Source: Argopecten irradians
Taxonomy: Eukaryota > Mollusca > Bivalvia > Pectinida > Pectinidae
Direction of reading: 5' to 3'
NCBI RefSeq assembly: GCF_041381155.1
Contig: NC_091144.1
Coordinates: forward strand, 14,517,544 to 14,581,543
DNA length: 64,000 nt
Shown here: one piece after another, positions 26,218 to 40,600 of the stretch
Position numbering within the stretch: the first letter of the stretch is position 1
Layout of the letters: every line of letters starts with the position of its first letter
The notes under the pieces: model-generated
What the model saw: only the letters and a program-made list of their open reading frames with translations
Databases searched by the model: none
What the model was told of the DNA's origin: nothing
Position numbers and translations under genes: made by a program

Positions 26218-26891
26218 ATTCATATGACAAGCATCGGATAACAAAAATGAGTACTTGTGCAATATTCAATGAGCATATAATGCTAGTTTTTTCATAATGT
26301 ATTAATTTTATGTCCCTATCTTGTATTTAGAAAATATCCTATTTTGTGATAACACCATATATCATAAAACGAATCGAAATTTCAATTAAGATTTGTACAT
26401 TATTCAAAGAAACAAAGTAAGGTTGTGAAAATATTTAACCTTTGATGTAGTCTTAAAGATAAATAAACACTTGAAACACTCCTACATAGATGATCTTGAA
26501 ATGTCGCGGAGTGCATATCGTCTATGAATTGTTCGGTATATTTCACGTTTTATCACAATTTTGAAGAAGATTTAAAAGCCCACCCCCTCCTCCCCCCGAA
26601 CAAGAATTCAGAACGATATAATTATTTATCTTTGAAATTGTATAATCACTTATTTTTGTTTTTGCATTACGTCCTATATAGAACCAGAGTCAACGATGAA
26701 AGTGCCAGCTTTAAACGATGAAGGAAAGACGGAGTACCCGAAGAAAATGACCAAAGTTCAGTACCTGATAAATGTTCCACTGAACTAGGCGATTAAAGGC
26801 TATTGGTGATATGATGGAATACCTTAACAGCTTATATCATTAGAACAATCGTCATTTTACAGTATATGCTCAATACGTCGTTTGTATTAGT

Positions 26892-27195
26892 GTTATCTGT
26901 GTTTCTGCTCCTGCTTAGCACTCAGCATACCGGGAGTAGGACGACTGGTTCGCCCGTTGTTAGTATATTGTGACCGGGTGAGGTGTGTTGCTTGGTGTCT
27001 TCGGCGGCATGCTTCAGTGATATAGCACTATAAAAAGGGCAACAGTTCCACTATACAAGAAGACACTACATGAATATACCGCAGTCTCCCAAAACACGCA
27101 CCTCGCACAACATACACGCAACACCCTGCATACAAGGGAGGCCCTCCTTACAAAGCTGTTTATAGGACGTTAATTAATCAAACAAACAAACAAAT
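26892..27195 (+). mobile_element. SINE-like interspersed repeat, copy B
   Basis: Full-length relative of copy A (2195-2530), in the same orientation and with the same order of landmarks: 'actggttcgcccgttgt', 'gcttcagtgatatagcacta', 'ggcaacagttccactata', and the end 'ggacgttaattaatcaaac' with an AAAC tail. Its 3' block is present once, so it shows the unamplified state of the sequence that forms the satellite at 5391-8387. Confidence 0.7.
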
Positions 27196-30100
27196 ATCTG
27201 TGTCTTTTATCATAAGAATACTATGAATTTCACAAAAGCGTCGTCTGCCATCAATTTTGTTTGTTTATTTCTCAGGAGAGGTACGTTACACGAACGACAA
27301 CTCTGGCTTAGCATATAAGAGACATGGGGGAGACATGATTTTTGATGATGCGAAGGAGGCGTGATGTTTTGTCACCCTCGCACGTGACGTATTGTGAATC
27401 ATCAGCGAGGCATGATAATAGCTGAATATATATAAAATATTAGAAACCCGAGAGTATTTTATTAAATATTCTCTCGATATATTGGTAGAAAAATGGCCGC
27501 AACAGCATACCGTCCACTCAGATGTGTAACATATCGTTTTAGTTGAAATTACAGCAGCGTTTTAGTCGTACATTGCACTCTTGGTCCAAGTATGTCTAAG
27601 GTATTCCTTGTTACCAGAATAGTTAGAAAGCTTTAGAACTCAGTGTCTTGTTAATTGTTAGCTTTTAGGTGTTTGTAGTCTGTTTTTGTATGTTTTATGG
27701 TACACAATGGTGTGTTATTCTATGTTTCCAAACAGCTGCGATAACTACTAGGTTATCACATTATGTGATGTTAGGTGCACTTGTCTCTTCCTCACCCATG
27801 ATACAGCCTTTCTGACGTTCGTAAAGTACTTCCTGTTTCTTGCCCTCAGAATTTCCAGACTGAACTTCGGAATAAAAGAAGGGCTTGCGATGAATTATGT
27901 GATGTAGTTCTCACACAGCATGTAAATTCTGTAAATCTTTATGTGAGAAACTTGCTTTATACTTCTTGCTGTGCTTCCAATAATGGAATTGTGACACGAC
28001 TGCTCACTTCAGTTCAACTCGTTATCAAATATATTATCGAAGTGGTCATGACCCGTCTGGCACTTTGGTGCATCCGGAAATGTAGACAGGATACTCATGA
28101 CAAGTTTGAATAGAATAATACATAGCTTCTACAGTTGTAAATATGTTAAGTTAATGTCACTAAATCAACATGAAGTATCGTGTTGTATGATGCAGGACTA
28201 AATTTCCCCGCATAGGTTGATTGTTTTAATGATTTATTGATTAATTCATTGATTGGCTGAATTTTTTTATTGATTTATGTATCCTTTATCCACAGATTAA
28301 AGCATATAATAGAAGTTCGTGTACGAGTTTAAAAAAAAATTAAAGTGAAGAACCTAACAGTATTATTTAAAATTTGATTAAGTTGTTTTTTCAATTTACT
28401 AAAATCGTACCTATGACATTATTTTTTATATATTTGCCAATTATGCTACGTCCTACAACATAATAAGTTTGTCATTTTTTTGTGAAAAAAAAATCTGTGG
28501 AAAATTGAATACAAATATAGATTATTTTACTTTCAGACAAATGTACCAATTGATAAATTAATTGTATTCTGAATAAAATATTTGATCTAGAAACTTTTCT
28601 TTATTACCAAATATTCAGTAAATGAAATACATCGGTACATTCAAACGGAGATAATTTGTAATAACTGTAATCCAGAAGGTCAATTTTATCATCATTTCAA
28701 TCTTATTGTTGTTGTAAATATTGAAAAACCACAAGGCTACGTATAATGGAATTGCTTTTCGTGGTGACAGGTTTGTTAAGGGATGAGATTCATAAGTAAC
28801 AGGAAGGATCCCTTGCGTCAAATATTATGCTCATTTCCGGAGAATTCTAATATCAGGAATATTTAATATTACCGTTTATTGGAAATTGGACGAATCATTA
28901 CGTATGTTAATGATGTATTATACAAGTTATTTGATTTAACGTGACATAAAACGAGATAAATTTTGTAAACATAGTGTTTGTTCTATAGATATTACATATT
29001 TCTCGAACTACCGACATGTATATATAGGATCTTAAATGAAAGTTAATTTCATATCAGATTTAATTATTCGAGTCGCGTAGGTTTTTGTACGAGCCGTTCT
29101 GAGCACAAATCGAAACTTCAAGACGAGTTTCACACACTAGGTATTTCTCATATGTAATGAACACACATTTAAGACAATTTGTATCACATAATTACAACAC
29201 GCTACATTTCAAAGTCAAAATGTGTTGCACAAATACAACGAAGGCCGCCATATTGCCCCGCCGTCATCGAATCCTGATGAATTCAAATGATTTACCATAA
29301 CATAATCATAAATATTTGGTTGAAAAAAAAATTGAAAACATTGCATTCATATCTAAGGAAGGATATTCGTTCAAAAACATTCATACGAATTGTTCATATT
29401 CATAAAACATGCAACTATCACATTCATCAATATCTAGACAAGAAATAACTAATTAAATATTTTCTTTATTTACATCCAAAATATGACTTTCTAATTGGCC
29501 GATTTTTTTTCCTTACCTCTATTTGAATAGATCTGAGAATGGAGGGAACATTCTACCTTACTGTAGAATTATATCAATTATTTGGCATTATCTTTTAATT
29601 CCACCAGGTTATGAAAAATATTTTGTTTGCATGCGTTTATGAGACGGTGTTTTCAAATAATTGTTTCATAGTCCTATGTAATTATTTTTTTTAAATGTTA
29701 ATTATTTTTTTTAAATGTTCCATGTTTTTTTTAACATTTTGAATAGGTCACCATGGCCGCCTCTTTGACTGTCATTGCAACACATGAAATGTATTGTTAT
29801 TGAAACTTATATCCACGGCATGTGATAGTGATTTATCTTAAATGTAATCTGACACCTCAGCTGATCAGAGAGTATTCAAAAGGTAATGAATTCTCATCTC
29901 TGAATAGTTAATTGAATAATCTAATTACGTTGTGATTATTGAAATAGATTTCAAAGTGTAAATTTTGAAATGACATTGATAGTTGCAATTATGAAGATAG
30001 GCAAGTTGTAAGTAAAATAGCGGAGGATAACAGATTACATACTGACTTTTACATCTGAGGTTATTCCGTATGAAATGTTAGGATAAAAGTGCTTCCACAA

Positions 30101-31440
30101 TTAAGCGTTCCCATAAGGGTCGTTATGTTAAACTCTCCGTGGAAAGTGTAAGTATTAAATTTAATCTAATTACAGAATGTGATTATTTTACTTTCCCTTA
30201 ACGGTATTTCAACATATGATATAGTCTTAATTTCTTTTAGAAAATATTATCTTAAGATCAATAAATTTCAATTTTGCGTTTTGCTTCGCTGTCTCTTTGA
30301 CAGGCCGATATACTCGTTTCCGTATTTTAAGTCGATTGGCTGATCCATTGTGCTTCGGTAGAAATGAAGGTTTAAGTAATGTCATTATGTTGAAGGTCTG
30401 CAATTGTTTTAATCTCATATTAGCCAAATTGATATTTTAAATCAATTACTACCTCTCTTTTTTTAAATCATAGCTCCCTGGAGCAGCAAGCCATCATCGC
30501 GCATCATCTCTCACGCAGGGGCAATCTTACGACAATCCCGCCTATAAATTATAAACAGTTGCTCCAGTGTCAGTTTAATTCTGTGTCGGACAAAACTAAA
30601 GCCACATCACCCCTCTTTAATATCATATTGCTATCGATCGTTAAAAGGATACTTATCTTCTGATCGTACACTTTATCTAAAACGTTATTTAATATACCGG
30701 ATGGATATGTCCATAGATTCACTTTACTATTACCAACGGTTAAACCAACAGTTCCAGTACAAAAAATAATAAGCAAAGAAATACTGATGTAAATTACAGT
30801 TTATTTATGTTAAAATACACTGTACATTAACTTTACACAGGGGGCCAAGAGAAAAAAATATTTTCCCTTCGGCCCTCTTTCTTTTGTTCTCATTCATTTT
30901 AACTCATTATTATTTCTTTATAGATCTATTGTCATCTTTGTTAAATCAGCGTACTGTTGATTTTACTATTGCTCTGTCACTGCAGACATAACCAATTACC
31001 TTACCGTAAATCATAATACATGTATGTGCTATATGCTAGTTTGAAAATTACGGTTAAGGTCAAACCAACTCACATCAAAAACTAATTTGATAGCAATTTT
31101 ATTTATACTCACCAGAAAATGATTTCCACAAAAAAAAAAGATAATTGGCAATTATATTCCTGTCGCTTTGAAAAACAAATCTAATAGTATTTAGCATTAA
31201 TATTGCTTAACTTACAGTCTATTTCAGGAACAAAATCTCTAAATGAAGAAAAACTATAACTGTGATTATCATTTTTTTTTAATTTTAATTTGCAAATGCA
31301 AAAACAAAAGAATGAGAAATTAAATATATAAGAAATAATACAAACCAGACGTTAGAATAATATATGTTCCGATATTATATTACGCTGTAAACCTTCAAAT
31401 AAGTTAACATAATAATATTATATCAAATGTTAAAACATAA
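27196..31440. other. intergenic, nothing recognised
   Basis: AT-rich, gene-poor. An imperfect hairpin (ggggccaagagaaaa / ttttcccttcggccc) lies near 30840-30885, and a 20-bp AT-rich duplication near 29679-29718. No coding exon is visible. Confidence 0.45.
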
Positions 31441-31479
31441 ATTGTCCTTGTCAATAGTTTTATCGTGATTAATATTACC

Positions 31480-32560
31480 AGATAGTAGCAAGCCGTGACC
31501 ATTTCCTATTAGGACCCGCTAGTGTATATTGCATTATGATGTGTTGGTATGAAATATTTATAAGGTCGGGGTTTTTATCATATAAACCCTGGCTAGTGTA
31601 AGACACAGACCAATGTAACGAACTAATGAGACTCATACCATTACCATATTCTACAACGACTAAACTAGTCTGTCAGATTGATATTGCTTTGAAAAACACT
31701 GTTGATGTACACGTTATGTCATGACGAAAAAAGATACTCCGGCATACGTCGAGTATGTAATAGTGAATGGCTTTCATGGTCCGTTGTAAATCATAATTTT
31801 ATAGTGCTCTCAAACCGTTTATGGTCTTCAGACAGTAAATATTGTCGATAAGATGCCAACATTTCGATATGCCTAGCCCTTCACAAGAAAACCGAAAGCC
31901 AATTTTCCGCCATTCCACTCATCATGCCTTTCGTTGTGCATTAACACAACAAATCTCCGGTGTCCAAGTAAATTAAATAAACATACCACTACCACAATAT
32001 CTAGATGACGTCCAACCATATTAAATTCCGATACTTCATCAATATTTAAAGCAGTACCCGAGGAGACAGCGTATCTTCAAGATGAGATAACTTTTCTTCA
32101 TCGCTTCTAACAGCGGGATATTTTCCCATCTGTCATCTAGAAATTAGTGCAATATTGCAGCCCCGGATATTGTCGGAGAACAGCAGAGCCATATCGCTTC
32201 ACTTCCAACGTAATTGATTCTCGTCTAAGCGTGCTCCAGTGCTTTGTCCCAAACGTTTAACGATAGTTTGATCATATTAATCAGATAGCTGCCCTAGGAT
32301 TATAATAGGCCAGTCTCATCTATTAATTTGATCAAGGACAATGTAAAGTGACTATAGACTCAACGAGATCATTATAAGGCTGATCTTTTAGTTTAATAGT
32401 CATGCTCCTTTTCTAAGTGGGGGCTTGGCTGTACGGGCGCTAGTTGTTTCTTTCACTGGGATTCCCCTAGCCGCCCCAATAGCACTACAGATCACCACTC
32501 ACAACGTGGGCATAACCATCAGTGTCTACTCTCACACTTCCGGAAAACAAATTTGTACTA
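31480..32560. promoter_or_regulatory. candidate conserved non-coding block
   Basis: About 1 kb of higher-complexity, GC-richer sequence in a very AT-rich gene desert about 9 kb upstream of Tlx. It has no open frame of note and no repeat structure. Enhancers of homeobox genes often look like this, but the call is inference from composition and position only. Confidence 0.2.
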
Positions 32561-35500
32561 CGAGCGATAAAAGATTTAAACCACATTTTAGTCAATCAGG
32601 TTAAATGGTTTTGTAGGAGGCTAGAGGACGGTATGTTTATTTTATAAGAGCAGTGGTCTTTCTGCAATTAAAGACAAATAAAAATTGTTCCCTGTGAAAA
32701 AAGTATTAGCCAATCAAATAACTGGCTAAAACAATTTCAGACTAACCTTTATGGGGTAATGTAAAAACGCTTAAATGTAGATTATTACAAAATTAACCAT
32801 AAATGACTAATGTGTTTTTGATACATGTTATTGAAACAACACTTTTTATAACATCAAGCACCAATCTTTTATTTGTCAATCAACTGTATAAAACCTATAT
32901 GATTCCAATTACATTTGATGCGTGTGAAGTGCAGTTGCAAGGCGATTTTAAGTATCTTCATTTTAGTTGCTTTTTAGTCACGAGTTAATTCAACAATTCA
33001 ACTTACTATCACAGACGACACATGGTTAAACAAGACACATTTTACTTCTAGAATGTCAGATACTTTTTGTGTACTTAGAAGTCATCACACCCATCTTGTT
33101 ATTATAAACATCAGTATTTATCATGTATCAACTTTGTATAGCTTCTTCATCTTTTTATTATATAGCTTTTCCAAGAGGTTATCAAAGATGATGTATTGGG
33201 CATGATTTAAAATATATAACAGAGCTGGTAAGCAGTATATATACTACAAAAGTAATATTACTTAAATAGATATTTAATAAGTTGGTAGACGTTATTCTAA
33301 TACCAGTGGATTGACTACCACTTAAATAAAATACTAGTCTGTAACAGTACAATCTCTATGATTTATGTTATACGGTTTATGCAATTCTTTCCTGCCAAAT
33401 GAATACATATCATGTACATAATTACCATAGCATACTGAGATATATAATTATCAAAAAGAATATTCCTTGCATTTTGTCCTTGACGAAACTCATATCTACA
33501 TTTATATCTAACATATATTTTGCTTACAAATCCAAAATTTATTTTTACTGACAAATGTAAAAACGTTTTTTTTTTTTTTTTTTTTTGGGTTTTTTTTTTT
33601 TTAATTGTAAACTTAAGTAAATGACAATATAAATACTGAGCTCTCTGGTTCTCTTTTACATACAGTGTACAAAATGCACTTTTTTCAGAAAAATAGGTTT
33701 AGGAACCCTGACTGGCTCTGGAGCCACATATCGTACTTGCTGTGGTTAGAAAGAACTGTTTAGGCTATCAATTCATCAACAGCCTTACTACAACTTTACA
33801 TTGCTGATTGATGACCTAATGAATATGTTAGAGTGATATCCTAGAATATGGCTGTCATTTCTAGTCTGGGACTGTTTGGATAGTAAACAGATGAGTATAA
33901 TCGATCGTGCTAGCCATCATATAGTTCCCATTATCACGCTACAAACTTCTTTTTAGTATCGGTCTCAATCAAGAATAATCTACTTTAACCAGCCCTTTAG
34001 TTTAACCCCTGCCCTTTACAGTGTCATTAGCTTCATTGAGCTAATACAAAATGTAAATTTTGCAAATATTCTGTTGAAGATTTCATAAATTCTTTTTTGC
34101 GCAATAATAAAATAATGTTTGATGTTTCATTTCAATTCAATTTTTGCGTCTTTTGATCTAATAAGACATTTAACAAATTATTGGTAAAATGAAGAATGCC
34201 CGTTTCCCAATAGTTATTTTTTTCATTTTCAAAAGATAAATATTTTTCAATTGGAGTCTGTTCAAAAAGCGCTTGTTGTAATTCTATCATGATCAAAATA
34301 TGGCATTGGAACTAAGTATTATTTTCACTTATTATTTTCAATCTACTTTTCATGAAGCTGTTTAAGCATCATTGGCTCTAGTGAAATTCACAACAACGTT
34401 AATGGACAAGTAAATAACGCAAAACTATACCTCTAATTTGGTTTCAACAACATTTTATTGAATAAAGATACATTACAAAAATAGGATTGGATTCAGAAGC
34501 ATGTGCAAGAATTAATCCGTCTCAATGTGAAACGTTATATGACATAGGCACTTTTTTCAGTCCATGTCAATGTCTCTCCTGTTTGTTATTACATCAATAG
34601 TCTTGTTTTGAATTGTCTTGTTTTTATTTTATATAATACCGCTAATGTTCATATTGTACAGACTAAACAAGTCAATAAAGGCACAATACTGCAGATTTAA
34701 CTATTTTTTTTATTTCATGTTTTTCTATACATGCTCTCTGTCAGATTAACAAAAAACAAAATGAACTTTAGTAACCCTCACGCATTTTATAGCTATATTT
34801 GATTTCGATTGATTTATCAAGATAAATAAAATTATATATAATGTAGCTGGTTCTTTGTACATTTATATTTACTATCAATCACAAATTATCCGCAAAACTA
34901 TAGCGTTAATTCGCTAAACTTATTGTGTTTTTAAGTAAACATATTGTATTTATTCTCACTATTGTGTTTATTTACAAAAAATATCTCGTTTATTCGCAAA
35001 ATAATTTTTTTGTAATATGTTTTTGTTTTTTTTCTAATTTAAAAATTTGGTTTCAGTGTGATTGCATGGTGTGAAATGTTAAGTAAAAAGTGGTTTTTAT
35101 TGTCAAATTGATCGCAAAGTTGGTCATTTGATAACGCTTAATTGATAAAGGTCTACAAACCTATTTACTTTCTCATTAAGTTTTCATCTGGTAGCTCCGT
35201 ATATATGTATTGATTTCTCACAAAAAATGGAAGTGATTATATAATATAAAGTGTCGTTAACTATTCGTTGTTGAACTACAAAATGTATATATTAGACTTG
35301 CTTGCTTCTAAGACTGTCATTAAACAACTATCATAAGAACGCGAAACCAGACTAAACCTAGCTGTATCTGGAACTTCTCTACCAGAGTCAGTTTGAGAGA
35401 CATTCTTTTGTCAATATTTGAATATCAAATATGAACAGACTCGCACTGAAATCCAGATATCTAATTAAGCCGTTACAGGATGAAATCAATCCCCTTCAAA

Positions 35501-38500
35501 GCTCAAAAGGTCTCTAGTGTGTGTTCATCATTGGCCAATTAATTGCTTCTTACACTATTGAATTATCTTATGAATAGCTGGGGTTGGAGATGGTATGGCC
35601 AGCAATTCCATGGTAATACAATAACCTTGACAACAATTAGTAGAATGTCAAACTCTTCTGGTTCGTATGAGAGCGATTCTCGCCTACATATGGGCATGGC
35701 ATGCTTAGTGATAGCTCAAGCTTTATTAGTTATGTTTGACCTTTGTTCTAGTATGGGGCTACTGTGACCCATTTGATTATTCCTTTGATTTCTTATTTTA
35801 CAAAAGTTGGTAGTCAGGTTTAATTTATTTCTGATAAAATATAACCGCAAGAAGTTTGTTTTATGGGAACTTTTCTATCATTTTTAATTACACTTAACGT
35901 AAACAAATTAAGGTCTTTTTCAATACGCACTTATCCACATCTTAAATAGTCTAGGCATAAATGATGGCCAATATACAGGGGTTTCTGCAAATCATTTAGG
36001 AGAAATTTATCTCAATATAAATGTTTTAACTTGCATTGTCAGCTCTTAATGGCGTCTGTAGATGTCACATGGGCAAAAAACCTTTACCGTAGAATAGTAT
36101 ATTCATATGTGGCTACAACGTTAACTTGATAAAGATTTGATTCTGGTTTTGCATCACAATAACATACATTTTGCAATCTTTCAAACTTTCTTTTTTAATA
36201 TAAGAAAAATCATCAATATTATTAAATGCGTCATACATATATCTATGTTATAAGCTTTATTCAAAATAAATGCGTCATACATATATCTATGTTATAAGCT
36301 TTATTCAAAAATAGAATTACATATATTTGAGGTTATCTTTGGTTTTTAAAGTACATCAATCAATCCATGTGATTTTATTTATCGATTAATAATGTATGTT
36401 GGTATCCATGGTGATAAGCGTTATACATAAACACATACTTAGTGTGAAAGACACTCTGCATACGAGTAACTTTCACCGCAATATAGGATTTCTTTGAGAG
36501 GGACTGAAAACACGAGTGTTTATAACCTAGATAAGGTACCATATACAACTCGTGTGTTTGTATATATATCCCGTAGATGTAGTGCTTGTTTTTCAACACC
36601 TCACATGATAGATATTTATTTGAGTGTTATAACCTTTGACTGACTGAGAAATATGGGATATAATTTGGATTGAATGTTTAATATTTTCCTGCCAAAATAT
36701 TAAATAAAACGACGGGCGTTGTCGATTGCAGTTTCCGTTGTCAATTTCATGAGAGCAGCTGTCAAGCAAGCGGTAGTCTTTGAAGTAATCTGTGCATTGG
36801 TGCTGCTTTGGCAAACCCCTTCTTATCCCGATTAGTCTGTTAGGTTCTGTTCTATTTTCACAAATATCAATACCGCTTATATCTTCTTTTTAGATTTAAC
36901 GAAAACTAATTAAATTCAGGTCACTGTCCTCAAGATCCTGAACAAGAAAGTACATACCAACCAATCAAAACGATGGTTGCAGGGAAAACATGAGCAATGT
37001 GTCAATCATTCGTCATAACACTAGCGTCAAGCTGACAAAGCTCGTAGCTGTTCGGCTGAGGCAGCAGCAGCTTGTTTAAGAGACCCGTGCTCGGGAAGCC
37101 GGTTTGATAAACATCGATTGTTAATTGGATACCAATTGTCGGTTACATAAATTAATCAATTCACATAGCGATTTAGGTGATATTAGCTATTAGTGTAACA
37201 ATTTGCTAGGACATTACACCACAGATTGTTTATCAATGTATACTTAATCTATACCATCAGCAAGAACGGTATCACATTTCAAATTCTTAAAATTGATAGT
37301 CTCTCGTATAACATAACTAAGGGGAGATCATTATAATTGATTTTTAACTTCATTATTTCACTATGAAATATGACTAGTTATTACTATTAAATTGGGATGT
37401 TATGTTAGGCCAGTTCGCTAATTCTGAATTTGTGCAGACAAAAGTATTAAGATACAGCAATAATATGAAAAGATATGCCAGATCATTTAAAATCTTACGT
37501 GCTCCTAAATTATGTGAAAATAGGTTGTTTATGAAGATGCAAGTGCTTATCATGCAAATATAACGAGTCCGTGTATTTGTTTTCAATCTGTCAATTCATA
37601 CCTAGTGACTTGTATCTTTGTGAATATGAACAATAAGAAATAAATGTATCTAAAGTAATTGTGCTATTTTCTGTTTATGAAAATCAAATTTTCATCTCCG
37701 CTGTATTTTATCCTATTTCTCCTTTTTCATTTCTCTTTTAATAATTCATATTGCATTGGTTGAACATGCTATTTTACTTGTGACACTGCCGTAATATCTA
37801 GATGTTGAAAGATAATAAATCTACCGTATTAAGTGATAGTAAATACATGTATGCTCAACACAAATGTATATATAAGGTTTTCATAAAAACCCATGGAAAA
37901 GTGTTCGGAAAATACTCGTTAACAAATCTTTCACTGTTCGAATCCAATTTTTCCCTGATCTCTCTAAATGAAGTTTTAAATCTGAAGTTTTAAATCTCTT
38001 TCAAAAGTTTTCGTTCTTTTTTTCCGGACATAAAACAGTAGATAGTGTAAAGTGTTCCAGGAAAAGGACGACTGATTCCCCATTGGAAGTTTTTTTCTTC
38101 TTCTTTTTATTGTATTAACAAATATTCTTTATGTAAGTCACATGCACAAAACAAGTTGGGTTGCTCGGCAGGCCACTTGCATGCTCTCTGCTCCATAGGG
38201 ACCTATCGTCTGCTTACGATGCATTTTTTTTTTAAAAATAAAATATAAAAAAAAACTGCATACTTACCAGCGTTACACACATTAAGTCACACATTGGACA
38301 ATTCAGTCGTTCAAATCGCAAGAGATGTCAACACATTAGAGCCGTAGTACAATTATATATCAATGCAGGATGACAACGCCCCAGTTAACAAATCAGTCTA
38401 ACAATGTAGGTCAAGGGAGACCGGCAATATTGTGAAATATTGTTCACATTTCTTAACATCTTAAATACTCACAGCAAACTGTTGTATATAAAATGAAATC

Positions 38501-40600
38501 ATTATTACAAAACTTTCACATAAATTATCCCCCTTTTGATATCCGCACACTTTCGTATAATATTGAGCAGCAAAAAGCACATGCGTAACTAGCGAAAATA
38601 GTGACGTGTTTCCTTTTTACGCATTTTCCATGAATTATTTGTACCTTATTTTAAAACAAATTTAAAGAACATTGCTTTAGTTTTTTTTATTATTTTATTT
38701 CAATTAAGAAAATACATAATATGATTCAGTACTATATTGAAGAAATAATTTTTTTTTTTATTCATTAATTAATCTAATATTTATTATTCAATTAACTTCT
38801 GTTTTGCTTTCATATTCCTTAGATGACTCTAACTTCCTAATTATAAAACATTAAAACAACGACGAGAAACTCCAAGCGGACCCCACATTGGGCTATGCTG
38901 GTCGCTTAAACCAAGTACGATTGCTCTCACCATGGCACTATCTCCTTTTATTAATGACATCTCAAGACAGACAGAACAAAGAAAATTCGGCTGGGAATCT
39001 CATATTTTTCTTTATAGATATAAATGTTAATCTTGTAGGAGCCGTTCCAGACAATATTTTATACCCCCTCCTAAGATCTCTCATTACCGAAAACAATACA
39101 TTTCTATTCGTCTTGCACGTTCCCAACCCCGGGGGATCAAAATGGCCACAAAAATCACCCCTTCTGTATTACAAAAATATTACCCGTACAATTTTATTGA
39201 TCGACCCCTGTTGTGGATCTTTATCAATTTATTCCTAGAAGGTAATGTCGTATAAATATTAATAAAAGATGTTTATAAAATATTTAGCAGGCATAAATAG
39301 GTTGTCATACCACTTGGAGAGCAGGCAGATGATAGGGACGGAAGCGGCTCACACCGAGGCCATTAATATTGATAGTTTCCATCAATATTAAGGTCTGTGC
39401 TAGACATGTTTACAAATATGATCCTTGATTTATTTTCCGCATACTGCTAGTGATCCCTTAACGACGCAATTTCTCTACAATAAAAGAACGGATATTAGCC
39501 AACTGCCAACCGCCATAGTATTTCTAACATACCGATCAAATCGTCGGTATGGCTATCCGGGCACTACAATATCATAGTTTTATTACAGGCGTTAATGTTG
39601 ATATATGATGCTAGCGATATGAGCAGTCATAACCTTAAAGATGGATCGTATATTGAGAAATTTTCAATTACCATTATAAATAAATCATACGAGATTTTCA
39701 TGTTTTCTTATTTGAACCTCGCTAAATAAGCATATGAAATATGTTCACGGCGTTCCCGACTGATAGGAGTTTTTTGGCATTAACCTTTTTAGAGAGGTTT
39801 TAGGAAACATTATGACATCTTTCTTCATTTTTCGTATAGATATTAGGGATATAGATGGAAAATGGAAGAGGTGTCATCTATTTTCTATACCTTAGTGTCT
39901 CAGTACAGTAGAAGTTCAAGCGATGGAAATAATTGTCGGCTGGAGAAAGATAATGTAAATTAATTGTCTTAAGGCAACCGCTAATGCAGTATATCATTTC
40001 ATAATTACAATTTTGTCATTCATAAAACTCCTAATACAAAGAATAGCAAAGTGAATTAATTTCAAAATAAGCCATTTTAAAAGTGCAATAGTAAAGTATT
40101 GTTTTTCCTGGTACTATAAACTAGCAAATCAAAGGGAAAAAACAAAAACGAACAAACAAAAAAAGGTTGTACACATGATCCAAACACGTGTATTTGAACC
40201 ATATTACATAATGTAGCCTTAACGCGCTAAATTAAAAAAACGTTATTGATGAAAACCGAAATAAAGTCGCCTAGAGTTGGTTAACGGTAAATATTGTACA
40301 ATAGAGAGAACAGTTGAAGCATCATAGAGACGACCGAATGAACTTAACATCATGTGCGGTTAAAGAGAACAAAGCGTATAGTTAAAACATTAATAGCAAT
40401 GTCTTGAAATGATAATTGGGGTGCAAGTCCCGATTTCATGTTAGCTAGTGCATGTAATAACAATTATTGGATCATATTTATTTTGGGTAAAAATTATAAA
40501 AAAAATCAATTTTGCTACTATTTCTTAGAATATCTACACTATATTTTACTTGTCTTATGCATAGTTGTTACTGACCAAAATTTTACATTTTTTTTTACAA
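32561..40600. other. intergenic gene desert
   Basis: AT-rich with long homopolymer runs (T21 at 33566-33586). A perfect 44-bp tandem duplication lies at 36223-36310. GC-richer patches near 37020-37110, 38120-38220 and 39300-39550 could be regulatory but show no motif cluster I can defend. A 116-codon plus-strand frame at 38888-39238 has no family resemblance and is not called. Confidence 0.45.
36223..36310. repeat. 44-bp perfect tandem duplication
   Basis: Two adjacent identical copies, 36223-36266 and 36267-36310, beginning 'taaatgcgtcatacatat' and ending 'ttattcaaaa'. Perfect identity suggests a recent duplication. Confidence 0.95.

Noticed and set aside
38888-39238. 116-codon plus-strand frame
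   Set aside because: No recognised motif, hydrophobic and irregular composition, no splice or promoter context. A frame of this length is expected by chance in 64 kb.
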